A DNA stretch of 64,000 nucleotides, from NCBI GenBank assembly GCA_023678885.1, contig CM042998.1:2607820-2671819 (forward strand). Reading direction: 5' to 3'. The stretch is from Pogostemon cablin (taxonomy: Eukaryota > Streptophyta > Magnoliopsida > Lamiales > Lamiaceae). How positions within the stretch are numbered: the stretch's first letter is position 1; every line of letters begins with the position of its first letter. Below the pieces are notes generated by a model. It searched no databases, was not told where the DNA came from, and worked only from the letters and a program-made list of their open reading frames with translations. Of the stretch, positions 46,104 through 58,345 are shown piece after piece. The translations under genes and the position numbers were made by a program.

Positions 46104-46106
46104 AAG

Positions 46107-46310
46107 TAGGTCTTATGTGAGACCGTCTCACATAAACTTTTACGTGAGACGGATAAAATAATAATAAAATTATTATCACTTTCGCTATAAAATGTTATCA
46201 TTTTTTATTTATACTATAAATTATTCATAAAATAGCACACTGCACTATTATAATTTTTCATTAATAAAATTATCACTTTAAAGCCCGACCGTCTCACACA
46301 AGTTTTTGCC
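46107..46310. mobile_element. MITE of the GTGAGAC / AAAGTGATAA family
   Basis: Ends AGGTCTTATGTGAGACCGTC and CCGACCGTCTCACACAAGTT. The body carries ATTATCACTTT and TTATAC..TAAATTATTCATAAAATA. Confidence 0.7.
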
Positions 46311-47198
46311 TAAGAAAAATTGTATATTTATTAAAAAAATACATAATATTAAATAAAAGTTAGAGTGGTATTAAACAGACACCCTTTTTAATTGAATACA
46401 CGCCTTAATTAAATATACACTCCCTTTTAATTTTTTAAATTTTAATTTTGTTGTATACACACCTCTTAAAAACCCAAATTAATCCTTTTTAATTTTAAAA
46501 TTATACACGCCCTCTATAATTATTTTAGGAATATACACACCCTTGATGATCCATTAGCTTTCTTTTTACCCGATAAACTGTATCATAGTCTCCTGTTGGA
46601 TCCATCTTATGGATTCTATCCATGATCTAATTTTCTTTGCATCCATTATAATAATATAACAAGACTACATTTATTTCGAACCACATTCACATATTTAGGA
46701 AACACCCAAAATTTTTACGACACAGAACACACACTAAAGAGGGAAAAAATGCAGACAACTCGGTGGAAAAAAAATAAATAAATAAAAGAAGGAAAAACAG
46801 AGAAATTAAGAGAAGGAAAGAAATGCATGGACGGAAGAAGTGTGACAGACTTTATTTATAATTTTTCTGCCACTATTTCATGTGTGCACAAGCATCACCA
46901 TCTCATGTACACAATCAAGTTTTTCAGTATTGGAAATTTCTAATCATAAATCTGTTTATAAGTTAATTTGTTTATTGATTGCGATGCAGGTAAAGAACGT
47001 GAAAAAATTAAGATTAATAGTTGGGAGTTGATCAAATTAGGGTTTATTAAATTAATATAAAATATAGAGGTGTGTATTTAATAAATTAATGATATTTTAG
47101 ACTTTTTTAAAATAGATATATTAATTTTATATTGATGAGGTGTGTATTTAATAAAAAGGAGTGTAAATTTAAAAATACCCTAAAAGTTAATATAAATG
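46311..47198. other. AT-rich intergenic sequence
   Basis: I see no gene. Short diverged repeats with TACACACC.. / ..GGTGTGTATTTAATAA occur at 46380-46560 and 47040-47170, in opposite orientations. Confidence 0.45.
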
Positions 47199-47452
47199 AC
47201 AAATTCTCTTGTGAGACGGTGTGTGAGACGTGCTAAAATATGTCTATTATTTAAATAAAGTATATTTAATGGTTGTTAAAATATATTTTTTAAAGTATGT
47301 TTGATTGTACATAAAATTATGATTTTAGTGTGTTATAATATAATTTATTATTGACATACTTTAACTACAAATAAACATACTTTATCTATACAATAAAAAT
47401 ATTTTAATGATGGGTCAACTCATCTTATACCCGTCTCACAAATAATTTGTCT
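47199..47452. mobile_element. MITE with GACAAATT..TGTGAGACGG ends
   Basis: The left end GACAAATTCTCTTGTGAGAC and right end CCGTCTCACAAATAATTTGTC are inverted. The body differs from the AAAGTGATAA copies (AAAGTATGTTT motifs), so it is a related subfamily. Confidence 0.62.
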
Positions 47453-47874
47453 CTCTTTTCTCAATATAAATTTCAGATTCACAGATCTGGATATTAATTC
47501 TCAAATATTATACTCATTTATCTATGCGAATATTCTTTCATGGCCTGTATTTATGCTCACACTGGATTATAAACTTATTGTGATTTGAAAGCCCAATATG
47601 ATGGAATTTGGGCAATCGAACTATGACAGAAAAGCCCAAGGTTAGATATAGCCCACTACCATATCAATTAGAAAATCTAAATAACAAAAGTACAAAACAC
47701 ATATCCAATCCCAAGCATTCATTTTCATATCAATTGAAAGAATATGTATTGTAATTAAAAATTAAAAAAAATAAAAAAAGACTTTTCAAGAATAATTTAA
47801 AATTTATTACTTAAAACGGTTGATATGATGTGATTCAAATTTCAACACAACGTAGGTAAGAAATGGGTTATATG

Positions 47875-48671
47875 ATACTTGTTGATGTGCGTTCTTAGCT
47901 TATTATAATTGGAATTATTGAAAAAAACATATTTGATTAACAGAACTAAGAACGAGCACAACAAACACAATAAACACATTAAACATGTGAGAGATGGGAT
48001 CCGACCAAAGACCTTAACTGATTTTATTAATCTTCTCGAGAACAACACTCATAAAACTCCCTCTCAATTACAAGTGTAATGTCAAGTATGAGAATGAGTA
48101 ATCTGCTTATCTCTTGTGAGATGAGCTATTTATACTTCCAGTAAACCCTAATGATCGATCAATCATGTACTGCCACATGGACCAAGACAAACGGTCATTA
48201 ATGGAGTGATGGGTCCTGTTACCTTAGCCTACCACTTCTAGCAGTTCCCTTAGTGATCCCGTTACCTTATCTTGCGGGTTCGACAATCCTCCTGGTACTT
48301 CGGAGGGATGGGTTTTTGAGGCGGCCCATTCCCTCTGAGTCCTCGAATGTCTCCTTTAGCTTCCGATTCGAGATGCCTTGCCGAGGTGTTTCGGCCCTCG
48401 ATTCCCTTGGTGAGTTTCCTGCTCTTCGGCCCTCTCCAGGTTTCGTCCTTCTGGGTTCTTTGGACCATAATTATGGGTTTGTCCTTTGGGCCTCTTCTCT
48501 ACCATCTCGTTTGTTGCCTCTTAGGCTTTCTTCTGGGCCGCAATCATCCCATGAGTTATCATTTCTTCTTGTTCTTGGGCTTATCCGTAACTGGATCTTT
48601 TATTCGTGACGGACTAGCTTGTTGGGCCTTCTGCCCGTTTGACATGGGGATATAATATCCATAACAATACT
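47875..48671 (-). mobile_element. Solo LTR with 5-bp target-site duplication
   Basis: An LTR of 787 bp (47880-48666) starts TGTTGATGTG and ends CCATAACA on the plus strand, so it has TG..CA termini. It is flanked by perfect 5-bp repeats ATACT (47875-47879 and 48667-48671). On the minus strand TATAAATA (48134-48127) is followed about 100 bp later by AATAAA (48028-48023), an arrangement expected for an LTR promoter and polyadenylation signal, so the element read leftward. No internal retrotransposon sequence remains, consistent with recombination between LTRs. The open frames of about 100 codons inside it have no gene-like features. Confidence 0.88.
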
Positions 48672-49306
48672 GGTAAAAATGTTATTATTAGACTACCCCC
48701 ATTAGTGACCCAAATAATGGGTCGGCCATATAAGACAAAGAGGAGTGAAACAAAAAAAATAAAAAAAGAAAAGAAATTGAGCAACCGGTTGCAGAATTGT
48801 TCACTCAGCAACCCAATCTTCAACCTCTTCAACGCATACTTTTAACCTCACAATGTGACAATTTTAATTTTAAATATAATTATTAAAAAATCTCAAAATA
48901 ATAAAATATAATCATTATTATTATATATATAGATGAGAGAAAAAAAAATATTTTATTAAAATGATAGGTTAAGTTGTGTTGTTGATGGAGTATAACAAAA
49001 TTGAAGTTAAGTTGAATTGTAGGTTGTATATGTGGATGAGAGAAATTAATATTATATTATTTGGTTAGGTTGTCGTAGGTGGTTAATGGAGATCCCTTAC
49101 ATGGGTAGAAAAACACTAAATTTACTGTTTTACATTGTCCATTTGTACTTTTACCTTTTTGTCCATAACTTTAATTTAAACTACTTTTACATGTTAACTT
49201 GTGTCGTAGAAGTTTCAACGGTAGTGTATTAGTTTATTTATTTGAGCTATGATGACAAAAGGAGAAACATGATCCTGGAATATCACTAAACCATGGCTTA
49301 TAATGA
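48672..49306. other. AT-rich intergenic sequence
   Basis: I see no gene or defined repeat. Confidence 0.5.
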
Positions 49307-49660
49307 CACTAAAAAAATATTTTTTTATGAATAAAATATTTTGTTGGTAAAATTTTAATTTTATTGTTAAATTGAATTAACAATAAAACTAGTTAATAAA
49401 GTGGTGATTGATAAATTTTTATCAAATAAATTTCATTTCATTAATAAATACTTCAATTGACAATTCGTTGCTAATATTTTGTTAGCAATTTACATAATGA
49501 TTTTGTAAAAAAATTGTTAGTAAAATTATTATAATTCCGTTCATATTTTATTGTTAAAAGATAAATGTAATTTTGTTTTTTAATCGGTTGGTATTTATCA
49601 ATATAAAATAAATTATGTTGGTAAATATCTATTGTTAAAAATGAGTTTTTTTTTTTAAGT
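49307..49660. mobile_element. CACTA-type MITE copy 1
   Basis: Starts CACTAAAAAAATATT and ends GTTAAAAATGAGTTTTTT..AAGT (degenerate). Internal repeats TTGTTAGTAAAATT, TTGCTAATATTTTG and GGTAAATATC are shared with the copy at 53922-54254. Confidence 0.55.
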
Positions 49661-51214
49661 ACTATGTATGTTATTAGATTGTTAAAGTATGAAAGTATGA
49701 TTTAATAATTATGTATTAAAGTATGAATTATGTGTGTTATAATATGATTTACTAAAATATAATTATTAGATATTTGAATAGTAAATCATATTATAATATC
49801 CTAAAATCATATTTAATATATCATTTATCATATTTTAACTATAACATATTTTACCAATACAATAATCATTTATAAATAATGATTATAAATTAACCTATTC
49901 ATCTGCAGTCTAGTTCTTTTGTTACATTTTCTATTGCGCATCGTTGAATAATTGACACATATAATATACTAAAGCATACTCTAAAAGAAAAGCTTAAATC
50001 CTATGAGCAATGATTGAAACGCGTATGACAGAAGATATTACATTTGGGTGGTACATCTCCTATTGCGCACCGTTAAATGATTGACACGTATAAATATAAT
50101 ATACTACTCCATATGCCCTAAAAGAAAAACTTAAACCCTAACAACAATTATTAAAACAGGTATAACAAAAAATGTAACACTAAATATGACAGACAACATT
50201 CATACGCTGAAACCGCGAATTCTAATAAGATTGACTTGTAAAAGGATTCTGTACTGATCCAAATACTAATAAATTTCCTGCTTTCATTTTCCAAAAGTCG
50301 CACGCGTGAGATACAATACAGCTGCTTTAGCACGTGTGAATACGGCGTGGTGTACGGTCTATTTTTGACTTAAAACCCAACATTTTAAAATTTTCATCTG
50401 TCTTTATTTAATTAAAATTTCAAAAGCTAAATATGCCTTTTGAAAATGTAACACAGTGCCTTAATATTATGGTCATTGACTTAAGATTGTGACCTTTGAA
50501 TATTCTGTTGAATTTTGAGGTTCAAATTTGTTGCTCAGCAAGCTACTAAAGTTGACTATAATTAATTTCAAATATTTTCCTAAGCCCAATATTGCTCGTG
50601 TAATTAACATGGTGTTATTTTTTATGTTTTGATTGTTAGACCACAATAAATATTGGAGTTTTTATTTTAAGTGGTTAATGTGCGTATCTTGGGTTGCGTG
50701 TTTCTATGATTTGTATACCTAAATTGAAATTGTAATACTACTTAAAAATCAGTACTAAGTTTGACAAACTGAAATTTCGTAGAATACACTTTTAAAACTA
50801 TAAATTAATGACATGAAAACTCATGAATTTTACTTATATTACAGAATAATTTTCGTATTTGAGTTTTCATATTTGAGAAATTATAGAAGAAACTTTACTT
50901 ATATTAAAAATTAATTTTCGCATTTGAAAAATTATAGAGGGAACTTTGTCATCAAACATCAATGCAAAAAACATTCATACGTGATATTTTTTCTTAAAAA
51001 AGTTGAGTTCTCTTTAAAAGTTTAGTACGTTTTGCAACCATGATTAAAAGTATAATTCTTTTTGTAATTTCTCAAGAGAAAGATTAATTTACAATAAAAT
51101 TAAAATTTATAGCATAATTCTTTTTGCAATTTCTCAAGAGGAAGATTAATAATTTGCAAAAGTAAAATTAGTGGGATTTTTTTTTTCAATTAATCCTAAA
51201 ATTACCAATAATTA
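49661..51214. other. AT-rich intergenic sequence
   Basis: No gene is visible. A segment with CTATTGCGCAYCGTTRAATR and ACGTATAAATATAATATAC is imperfectly repeated at 49930-50010 and 50055-50130. Confidence 0.5.
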
Positions 51215-51496
51215 TTACTCCTCCATCCCTCCGTCCCGGTACTTATGCAGACTTTCTACTTTAAATTGTACCAGGTATTTTTGCACGTTCTATTAATTAA
51301 TAGTTGTAAAATTAATAATATACTATTTTATCCACTTTTTATTTTATCAATTTTAATAATCTTATTTACTTTTCTACACTTTATATCATTATTATTCTCG
51401 ATGATTTTATTTATTTTTTTCTCTTTTAACATTTCTCAATCTATATACTATTACAAATGAGCATATATAAAAATATAAATACACGGGAAGAGGAGT
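51215..51496. mobile_element. Stowaway-like MITE
   Basis: Left end TACTCCTCCATCCCTCCGTC, right end ACGGGAAGAGGAGTA. The body is TTTTATTTA-rich, as at 38566. Confidence 0.6.
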
Positions 51497-52600
51497 ATTA
51501 TTTAAATAATACCCCAATTATTAACTTATCTTGAATATGATCAGTCGTCATGTGTGTATATATGATCATCCAAATTTTTTTTTTTTTTTAAAGTAAGTTT
51601 CTTGTGCATTCCGGTGAAAAGTACACTCGGAATTTATAAAAAAAAATGGATTCACCCTGCATGGTTACACCTTAATTAAAAAAAACTTTTTATTACATAA
51701 AAAATTACTTATCATTCTTTTAAATATTAAAAAGCATTACTTTTTAATTTTTAATACGTTATAATCTTTATTTTTTTAGATGAATAATATCTTTTTTAAA
51801 AAAAACTAATATTACTCTCTATCATAAATTCCTAATATTAAGGATCACCACTGCAAATATGCAATTCAAACAAACCTTAAATAGCAATAAGTATAATATT
51901 AAAATCAACTTTTCTATGGGTTAAAAGGTCCATTATTAAAATCCACGTGCATGGGACAAAAAAAGGGCTACATTTAATTATAATGCCATAATTAATACTA
52001 CTAAGGTGTATTGGATATGTAACCAGCACTGCACAATATTATAATTAAATAAATATTTAATATTGCAGGTTGTCGTTTAAGAGTGTGAGCATAAGAATAA
52101 ATAAGTAATTTATTATAATTATAATTGCCTGCCGTGAAACAGTTACTCAATTAGGAACGGATTCCATTTTCCAATTACGTAAGTACTAATCAAATATCAA
52201 TCATCTAATTACTCAATTTAACACATGATAATTAATCAATAATAACAAAATTTTGATATCATTCTTTTCAGATTTTAACTAACTTGGATTGCTAACTTTC
52301 TTATAATTCAACCATGTGCCTTCCAATACGTGCATGTGTATAACTAGCATAGAGTTTCTTCTGAATTCTAAAAATTGTTATATTTTTAAATATTTTAAAT
52401 TTTAATAATAAACATTAAATCTTAAAAGAGTTTAATTCAAACAAAATTAATATGTGATTAATAAAGTTTGAGTATATAATTAATAGGGTATTTTTATTAA
52501 TTTCAAAAGAAACCGAAGCGAATTATATATTATATATTTATTTTTATTACATTAATTATAGTATTATATATATATATACTATTTATTTATTTGAAATTTA
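51497..52600. other. AT-rich intergenic sequence
   Basis: I see no gene or defined repeat beyond short (AT)n runs. Confidence 0.5.
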
Positions 52601-52840
52601 GCAAAGACTTGTGTGAGACCTTTCACGTAAGCTCTTTCGTAATACGGATAAAAAGTGATAATATTATTAATAAAAATTGAAAAGTGATACTCAATCGATG
52701 AAAAGTGATAATGATGCATTGAACTATTTTATTAACAATTTATAGTATAAATAAAAAGTGAACATTTTATAGCGAAAGTGATAACTAATTAAAAATATAT
52801 AAAATAATTTCACCATAAAACAGTCTCATACAAGACTTAC
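52601..52840. mobile_element. MITE of the GTGAGAC / AAAGTGATAA family
   Basis: Ends GCAAAGACTTGTGTGAGACC and CAGTCTCATACAAGACTTAC. The body repeats AAAAGTGATA. Closest in layout to 34663-34894. Confidence 0.72.
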
Positions 52841-53921
52841 CTTCCAATAATAATATTTTTAATGTAAATAAATGACTTTAATTCTCAATAAATTAAATAC
52901 TATACATTAATTTTAGCATTAAAATTATTTATTAATGGCAATTTAAAATGAAAATTAATTCTCAAATAAATTAAGTATAATAGTTACTCTTAATATTAAT
53001 ACTACATTAATATATTATAATTAATATTCTTTTTATTTAATTACGGTTAAATCAGTTAAAATATTTTCGGTTTGTTTATAGAAAAAAAAATCAAAACTTC
53101 GATTTTTAATTTTAAAACATCGAGTCGATCATCTAACCGACCGTTGCGTGCAACCTTTTCATCTTAGTTAAATGATCTGATGTTGGAAGAAACAAATGAA
53201 ATTATATTTTGAAAGAGTAGGATCATACGTGTACGAATAGGGTTGCAAGAATTTCTGAATCAAAATTGAAAATTGAGTTGGTCCATTAATTAGATTAGAC
53301 TATTCAATTAGTGAGATCGTTACCAATTATTTTCTTAAATCTTAATTTAATTTTTGATTTTTAATTGAATTAATTTGATCCATAAAAAAAGACAAGGACC
53401 ACATATATGTACAGTTTACAGATATGTGTTCAAACATTGGAAAATATATTTAATTAGATGGAACAATATTTATGTGACAAGTGTGATTTATTTGGTATTT
53501 AATCTGATACTATATTCTGATGTCAATAGTGAAGACTTGGAAGACGTATAATTGAGTCATTTTCTATTAAACGTATCCCTTATTTATGGGATATTTGTAA
53601 TTTAACAAAGATCAACTTGATCTCTGTATAGTAGTATATTTTATTTTAATTTACTGTATTTGAAATTATGTTCATTAATTTACTAATTATTAATAGATAG
53701 TCTTCGTTGATACTCCATTATTTAGATTCATTCTCAACTTCTTATGTGAAATTTTCGCAGTTTATAACCGATTTGTGACATTGACATGTAACTTTATTAT
53801 ACGTCTGTTTTGCTTTTGAAAATTAAAACCTAAATTTTAAAATCTTTATATATTCATGTACAAACTCTATTAATTATCAACACATCTATATTTTTATATT
53901 TATGTTCAACAAAATATTTCG
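52841..53921. other. AT-rich intergenic sequence
   Basis: I see no gene in this stretch. Confidence 0.5.
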
Positions 53922-54254
53922 TTACTAAAAGCTTTAATTTAATTATTATATTGATTTACTAACGTATTAATGAAATATGTTAGTAATTTTGGTAAAATGA
54001 TGGTTAGTAAATTTTTGCAAAAAAAATTCAATTTCATTCCTAGATAATTTTGTTGATAGTTCATTGCTAATAATTTTATTGGTAATTTACATAATTATTT
54101 AATTGGTAATAGAAACGAATTTTATTCCGTTAATAAAATTAGAAAAAATTCGTTGTCATTTCCTTTAAGAGAAAAAATTTAATTTTTGTTGACAATTTGT
54201 TAATAATTACCAATGAATTGAATTCGATTGTTAAAAAAGAGTATTTTTGTAGTG
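53922..54254. mobile_element. CACTA-type MITE copy 2
   Basis: The right end GAGTATTTTTGTAGTG is a good CACTACAAAAATACTC terminus in reverse complement. The left end (TTACTAAAAGC) is degraded. The interior aligns with 49307-49660. Confidence 0.58.
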
Positions 54255-54344
54255 TAATGATTTTTAACAAAAATAAAAGGCACAGTCTTCTATATGAGTC
54301 GGTGCATATGTGATACATGTTAAAATATACTCCTCATTATATAG

Positions 54345-55475
54345 ATAGGGTGCGTTTACTTTGGTGTTAATGAGGGTTATTCTCCGTAAAACCCTGGTTA
54401 ACGTTTATTTAGTTTGAAGGTTATGCCCGAGGGATAACCCTCGGGCTTTGGTCGGCCCGAGCTCGACGTATCCCTCGGGCTTTGGTCGGCCCGAGCTCAA
54501 CTACGTCTTAACAAAGGCTACTCCAACCCTCAAAAATTGGAAGGATAACTCTGAACCAGAGGGTTAATGGGTAAAATTATCATTTTACCCCCAACAATTA
54601 CGTGATTCTAAAAAACACAAGTCGTTGAATTTCTTCTCAGATTGAAGTTGTGGTGGGAAGATGAAAACTAGGGTTTCTTTATCACCGGAGATGAAGTGGC
54701 GGAGCCGCCGCTACAAGTTACCCGAGACCGATTCGAGTTGGATGAGATCCACAGTCTTCCAGTCGTCTCCATCGTTTCGCCACCACTGAAAACTCCCTGG
54801 TCCATGGTTTCTATCAGATTCAAATTCATCGGCCACATTTTTCCCATTGGATTCGAGCCCGGTGCCACTGTCCCCGCTCTTCCCGGCGAGGCCGAAGGCC
54901 GATGCGGCGGGTTTGTGGTCGGAGGTACTGAATTCAAAGTGAATAGCAGACGGGGGAGATGAGGCAGCCTCGCGGCGGTGCGATTTCCGTCAAGAGAGTA
55001 GCGGTCATGGAAGATTCGACTTGAACAGCAGTGCTGAATGACAACTTCTTGCCTTTGGAAAAGGAATTCCCGTCAGTTTCAAGGGAATGATTTGTTTTTC
55101 CACCAATTTTGACTTTTCCTTTTCAATTTTGACCTTTCAATGGGCACAATTTTGACTCCTACTAGCCCAATTGATTTAATTCAATGACCATGTCGCGCGA
55201 GGTGTTTTTCAGTCGGTGCTCCGCCGCGTTCACCGCCATTCTTGTAGCCTTTCTGTATTTTCAGCAACGAAGGACATTGAAGAGCGGATGAAAGAGCAGG
55301 GATCGGCTCATCGGCATCATCAAAGAGATAAGGGCATTATGGTAAAATCCTAAAAATAAACCAGCAATCAGTATATTTCAACATTAACTATGGTTAATCT
55401 TCACTCAACCCTCACTTAACTTTTGGTCAAGGTTTATAAACCCTACACCTAACTCAAGAAGTAAATGGACTCATA
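54345..55475. mobile_element. Harbinger/Tourist-like element with GC-rich cargo
   Basis: Possible ends GGGTGCGTTTACTTT (54348) and, inverted, GAGTCCATTTACTTC (to 55472), flanked by ATA on both sides. The GGGNGNGTTTACTT form resembles PIF/Harbinger termini. Inside, a unit TCCCTCGGGCTTTGGTCGGC is duplicated near 54425-54495. A GC-richer block at about 54640-55330 has coding-like composition on both strands, but I recognise no protein. It may be captured gene sequence or a degraded gene. Confidence 0.42.
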
Positions 55476-56234
55476 AAATATGTTTATATTATTTGTTTGA
55501 GAAATAGATGACTAGGATTTGATTATTATAGAAGTAATTATTTAATTATTTTAATGGGTAGTTGAGAGGTGACTGAGATTTGTTTAAAAAATTGATGGTT
55601 AAGATTGGATTTATTCTAGACTAAATTATTTTTTAATTTGAAAAAATTATAATTACAATTATTAATCCCAGCAATGAGCTCTGCTCCCCCGGTTTAATAA
55701 CAAACAAAGCTCCAACATTTTGCTGAGTCATCGACTTCACAGCATTATACTTGTGCGTTGCACGGGATATATCATTTTTAGGGCAACAACAATTTCACTT
55801 AATTTTATGATGTTTGAATCGAATAATATTTATTTGAATATGAAGTGAGAATATTCATAATTATAATTATTTAATAATTTTAATGAGTTGCTGATATTTG
55901 TTTTAGAAATAGATGGTCAGAATTTTACCCTCTGGAAACATTATGTCATAAACCTAGAACCCTAAACCCTAACACCCTAAAACTCTAAACCTCAAATCCT
56001 AAACCTTAAACCCTTTGATGGTTATGATTGAATTTATATTTAATATTATTAATTTTTTAATAAATAATATTTTATTTTTTAATTTTAAAAAATCATAATT
56101 ATAATTATTTAATTATTTTAATGGTAGCTGAGATTTGTTTAAAAAATCATAATTATAATTATTTATATTTTAATGAGTGTCTGAAATTTGTTTAAGAAAT
56201 AGATGGTTAGGATTGGATTTATTATGCTTTAATA

Positions 56235-56534
56235 ATACTCCCTCTGTTCCAAGAATACATTTGTGTATTCTTGGGCACGAAGTTTAAGAAAAATAATTTT
56301 TTTGTGGTGTAATATAAGAAAGAGAATGAGTATTTTGGCTAATTGAATAAAATAAAATGTATGATATAGTTGACTTTGACTAAATTGTGTGTAAAAAGAA
56401 GGTGATATTTTTGTAATATTGTAGTATTGTAAGGTTATTGATATTGTGTACTATTTCCATTTTTAGGGGGTGAATGTATTCTTGGGACGGACCAAAATGG
56501 AAATGACGAATGTATTCTTGGGATGGAGGGAGTA
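56235..56534. mobile_element. Stowaway-like MITE (long subfamily)
   Basis: Left end TACTCCCTCTGTTCCAAG, right end TTGGGATGGAGGGAGTA. The TIR is extended by AATGTATTCTTGGG repeats near the right end. Inserted in the AT-rich array. Confidence 0.75.
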
Positions 56535-57068
56535 TCTTATTTCCTAATTTGAAAAAGTCATAATTATTATTATTTAATTATTTTAATGGGTGACCCTATT
56601 TTCATAATTATAATTATATAATTATTTTATTGAGTGACTGATATTTGTTTAAGAAATAGATGGTCAGTTATTCGGCTTTAATAATTTCTTATTTCCTAAT
56701 TTGAAAAAGTTATAATTATAATTATTTAATTATTTTAATGGGTGGTTGAGATTTGTTTGAGCTTCTCTCATCCGGTTTTGGTGTGGTTTGAATCTTATTG
56801 TCGTATTATTTCTTTATTTATTTTTTTAATTATCTCATAATATGACAAATTAAAATCCAACAATAAAATTTTCATTTTTCTAAATAATAGGATCGGATTC
56901 TATATTACTAATTTACATAATTCAAAACCATTTATTGTTTATACATCTTAGTGAATTGACGAACCCTTTCAAACGCAATATTGGTTACAATATAAATAAA
57001 AGAATGTTTCATCTGAAACATGTAGATATTCGATGTTTATTGCAGAATAAGTTGTTTTGAAAAATTAA

Positions 57069-57292
57069 TATTCCCTCCATCCCATCTAAAGAGTCTCTTT
57101 TTTCCATTTTGGTCGTCCCACCCAAAGAACTTTTTTTTACACACATAGGACCCACACACACCCACTAATACAATTAAAATATGGGACCCACACTCCCACT
57201 AATACAACTACCCACTACACATTAAATAATAATACTCCTTAATCTACGTGCCAAAAAATAAAAACTACCCTTAGTGTGGGACGAAGGGAGTA
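57069..57292. mobile_element. Stowaway-like MITE (GGGACTCACAC subfamily)
   Basis: Left end TATTCCCTCCATCCC, right end GTGTGGGACGAAGGGAGTA. The body is near-complete relative to 8313-8515. Confidence 0.78.
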
Positions 57293-58024
57293 TATAATTG
57301 AGTTCAACTTAAAAAATGCATACCTTTTTTTTTGTGGACAAACATTGCGGGTGACTGAGATTTGTTTAAGAAATAAATGGTAATTGACTTAATATTATTA
57401 ATTTTTTAATAAATAATATCTTATTTTCTAATTTATTATTAATTTTTTAATAAATAATATCTTATTTCCTAATTTGAAAAAGACATAATTATAATTATTT
57501 AATTATTTTAATGGGTGTCTGAGATTTGTTTGAGAAATAGATAACCATCATTGGATTTATTTTGGGTGGTTGAGATTTGTTAAAGAAATAGAATATAGAA
57601 ATATTATGCCACAAATCCTAAAACCCTAAACCCTAAACTCCTAAAATCCTGAACCCTAAACCCTTTGAAAATATTAAATTAAATAATTATTTTAATGGAT
57701 AGTTTGATTATGATTGGATTAATATTATTAATTTTTTAATACATAATATCTTATTTCCTAATTTTGAAAAGTCGTAATTATAATTATTTTGTTTAAGAAC
57801 TAAACCATAAGCCATTTAAAAATATTAAATTAAATAATTATTTTAATGGATGGCTTGGTCAGGATTGGATTAATATTATTTAATTATTTTGGTCAGGGTC
57901 AGGGTTGGATTTATTATAATTATTTAATTATTTTCTAATTTGAAAAAGTTATAATTATAATTATTTTATTTAATTATTTCAATGGGTGGCTGAGATTTAT
58001 TTGAGAAATAGATGGTCAAGCCAG

Positions 58025-58345
58025 AATTAGATTTATTTGGGCTGTTTAGAACCCAAATCCCAGATGTATTCCGTTTTTGAGTTGATTCTCGTTGAAGAAT
58101 TCGAAGAACTATTCAGACAACTCTGAAGTTTTTGATCTTGCTCTCGGTGTATCTAGAATGAATGGAGGAGTGTTCCTTATATCGGTGAAGGGTGAGGAAG
58201 CCCCATATATAACTCGCAATTTGATTGGTGAATGGATGATTTGACATAATTCAGTGGGCTTAGACATTTCCATCCCTGCAATTTGAATTTGATTGGTCAA
58301 TATTTGATTTGACATCTATTCTGCAAACTTTAACCTTTCCACACT
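58025..58345. repeat. Duplicated block of about 320 bp, copy 1
   Basis: Shared with 59790-60105: GTTTAGAACC.AAATCCCA, GATTCTCGTTGAAGAATT, GTGAAGGGTGAGGAAG, CATATATAACTCGCAATTTG. On the minus strand the TATATATGG context followed by a leader-like region resembles an LTR promoter half, but no LTR boundaries are seen. Confidence 0.7.

Noticed and set aside
48253..48655. Overlapping open frames of about 100-118 codons
   Set aside because: They lie wholly inside the solo LTR, occur in several frames on both strands and match no protein family; the GC content alone keeps them open.
49307..54254. One large CACTA element of about 4.95 kb
   Set aside because: Both halves align with each other over their length, which fits two small elements better than two ends of one; no transposase sequence lies between.
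55955..56015. True telomere or chromosome end
   Set aside because: The CCCTAAA runs are short, degenerate, repeated at four internal places and flanked by unrelated sequence on both sides.
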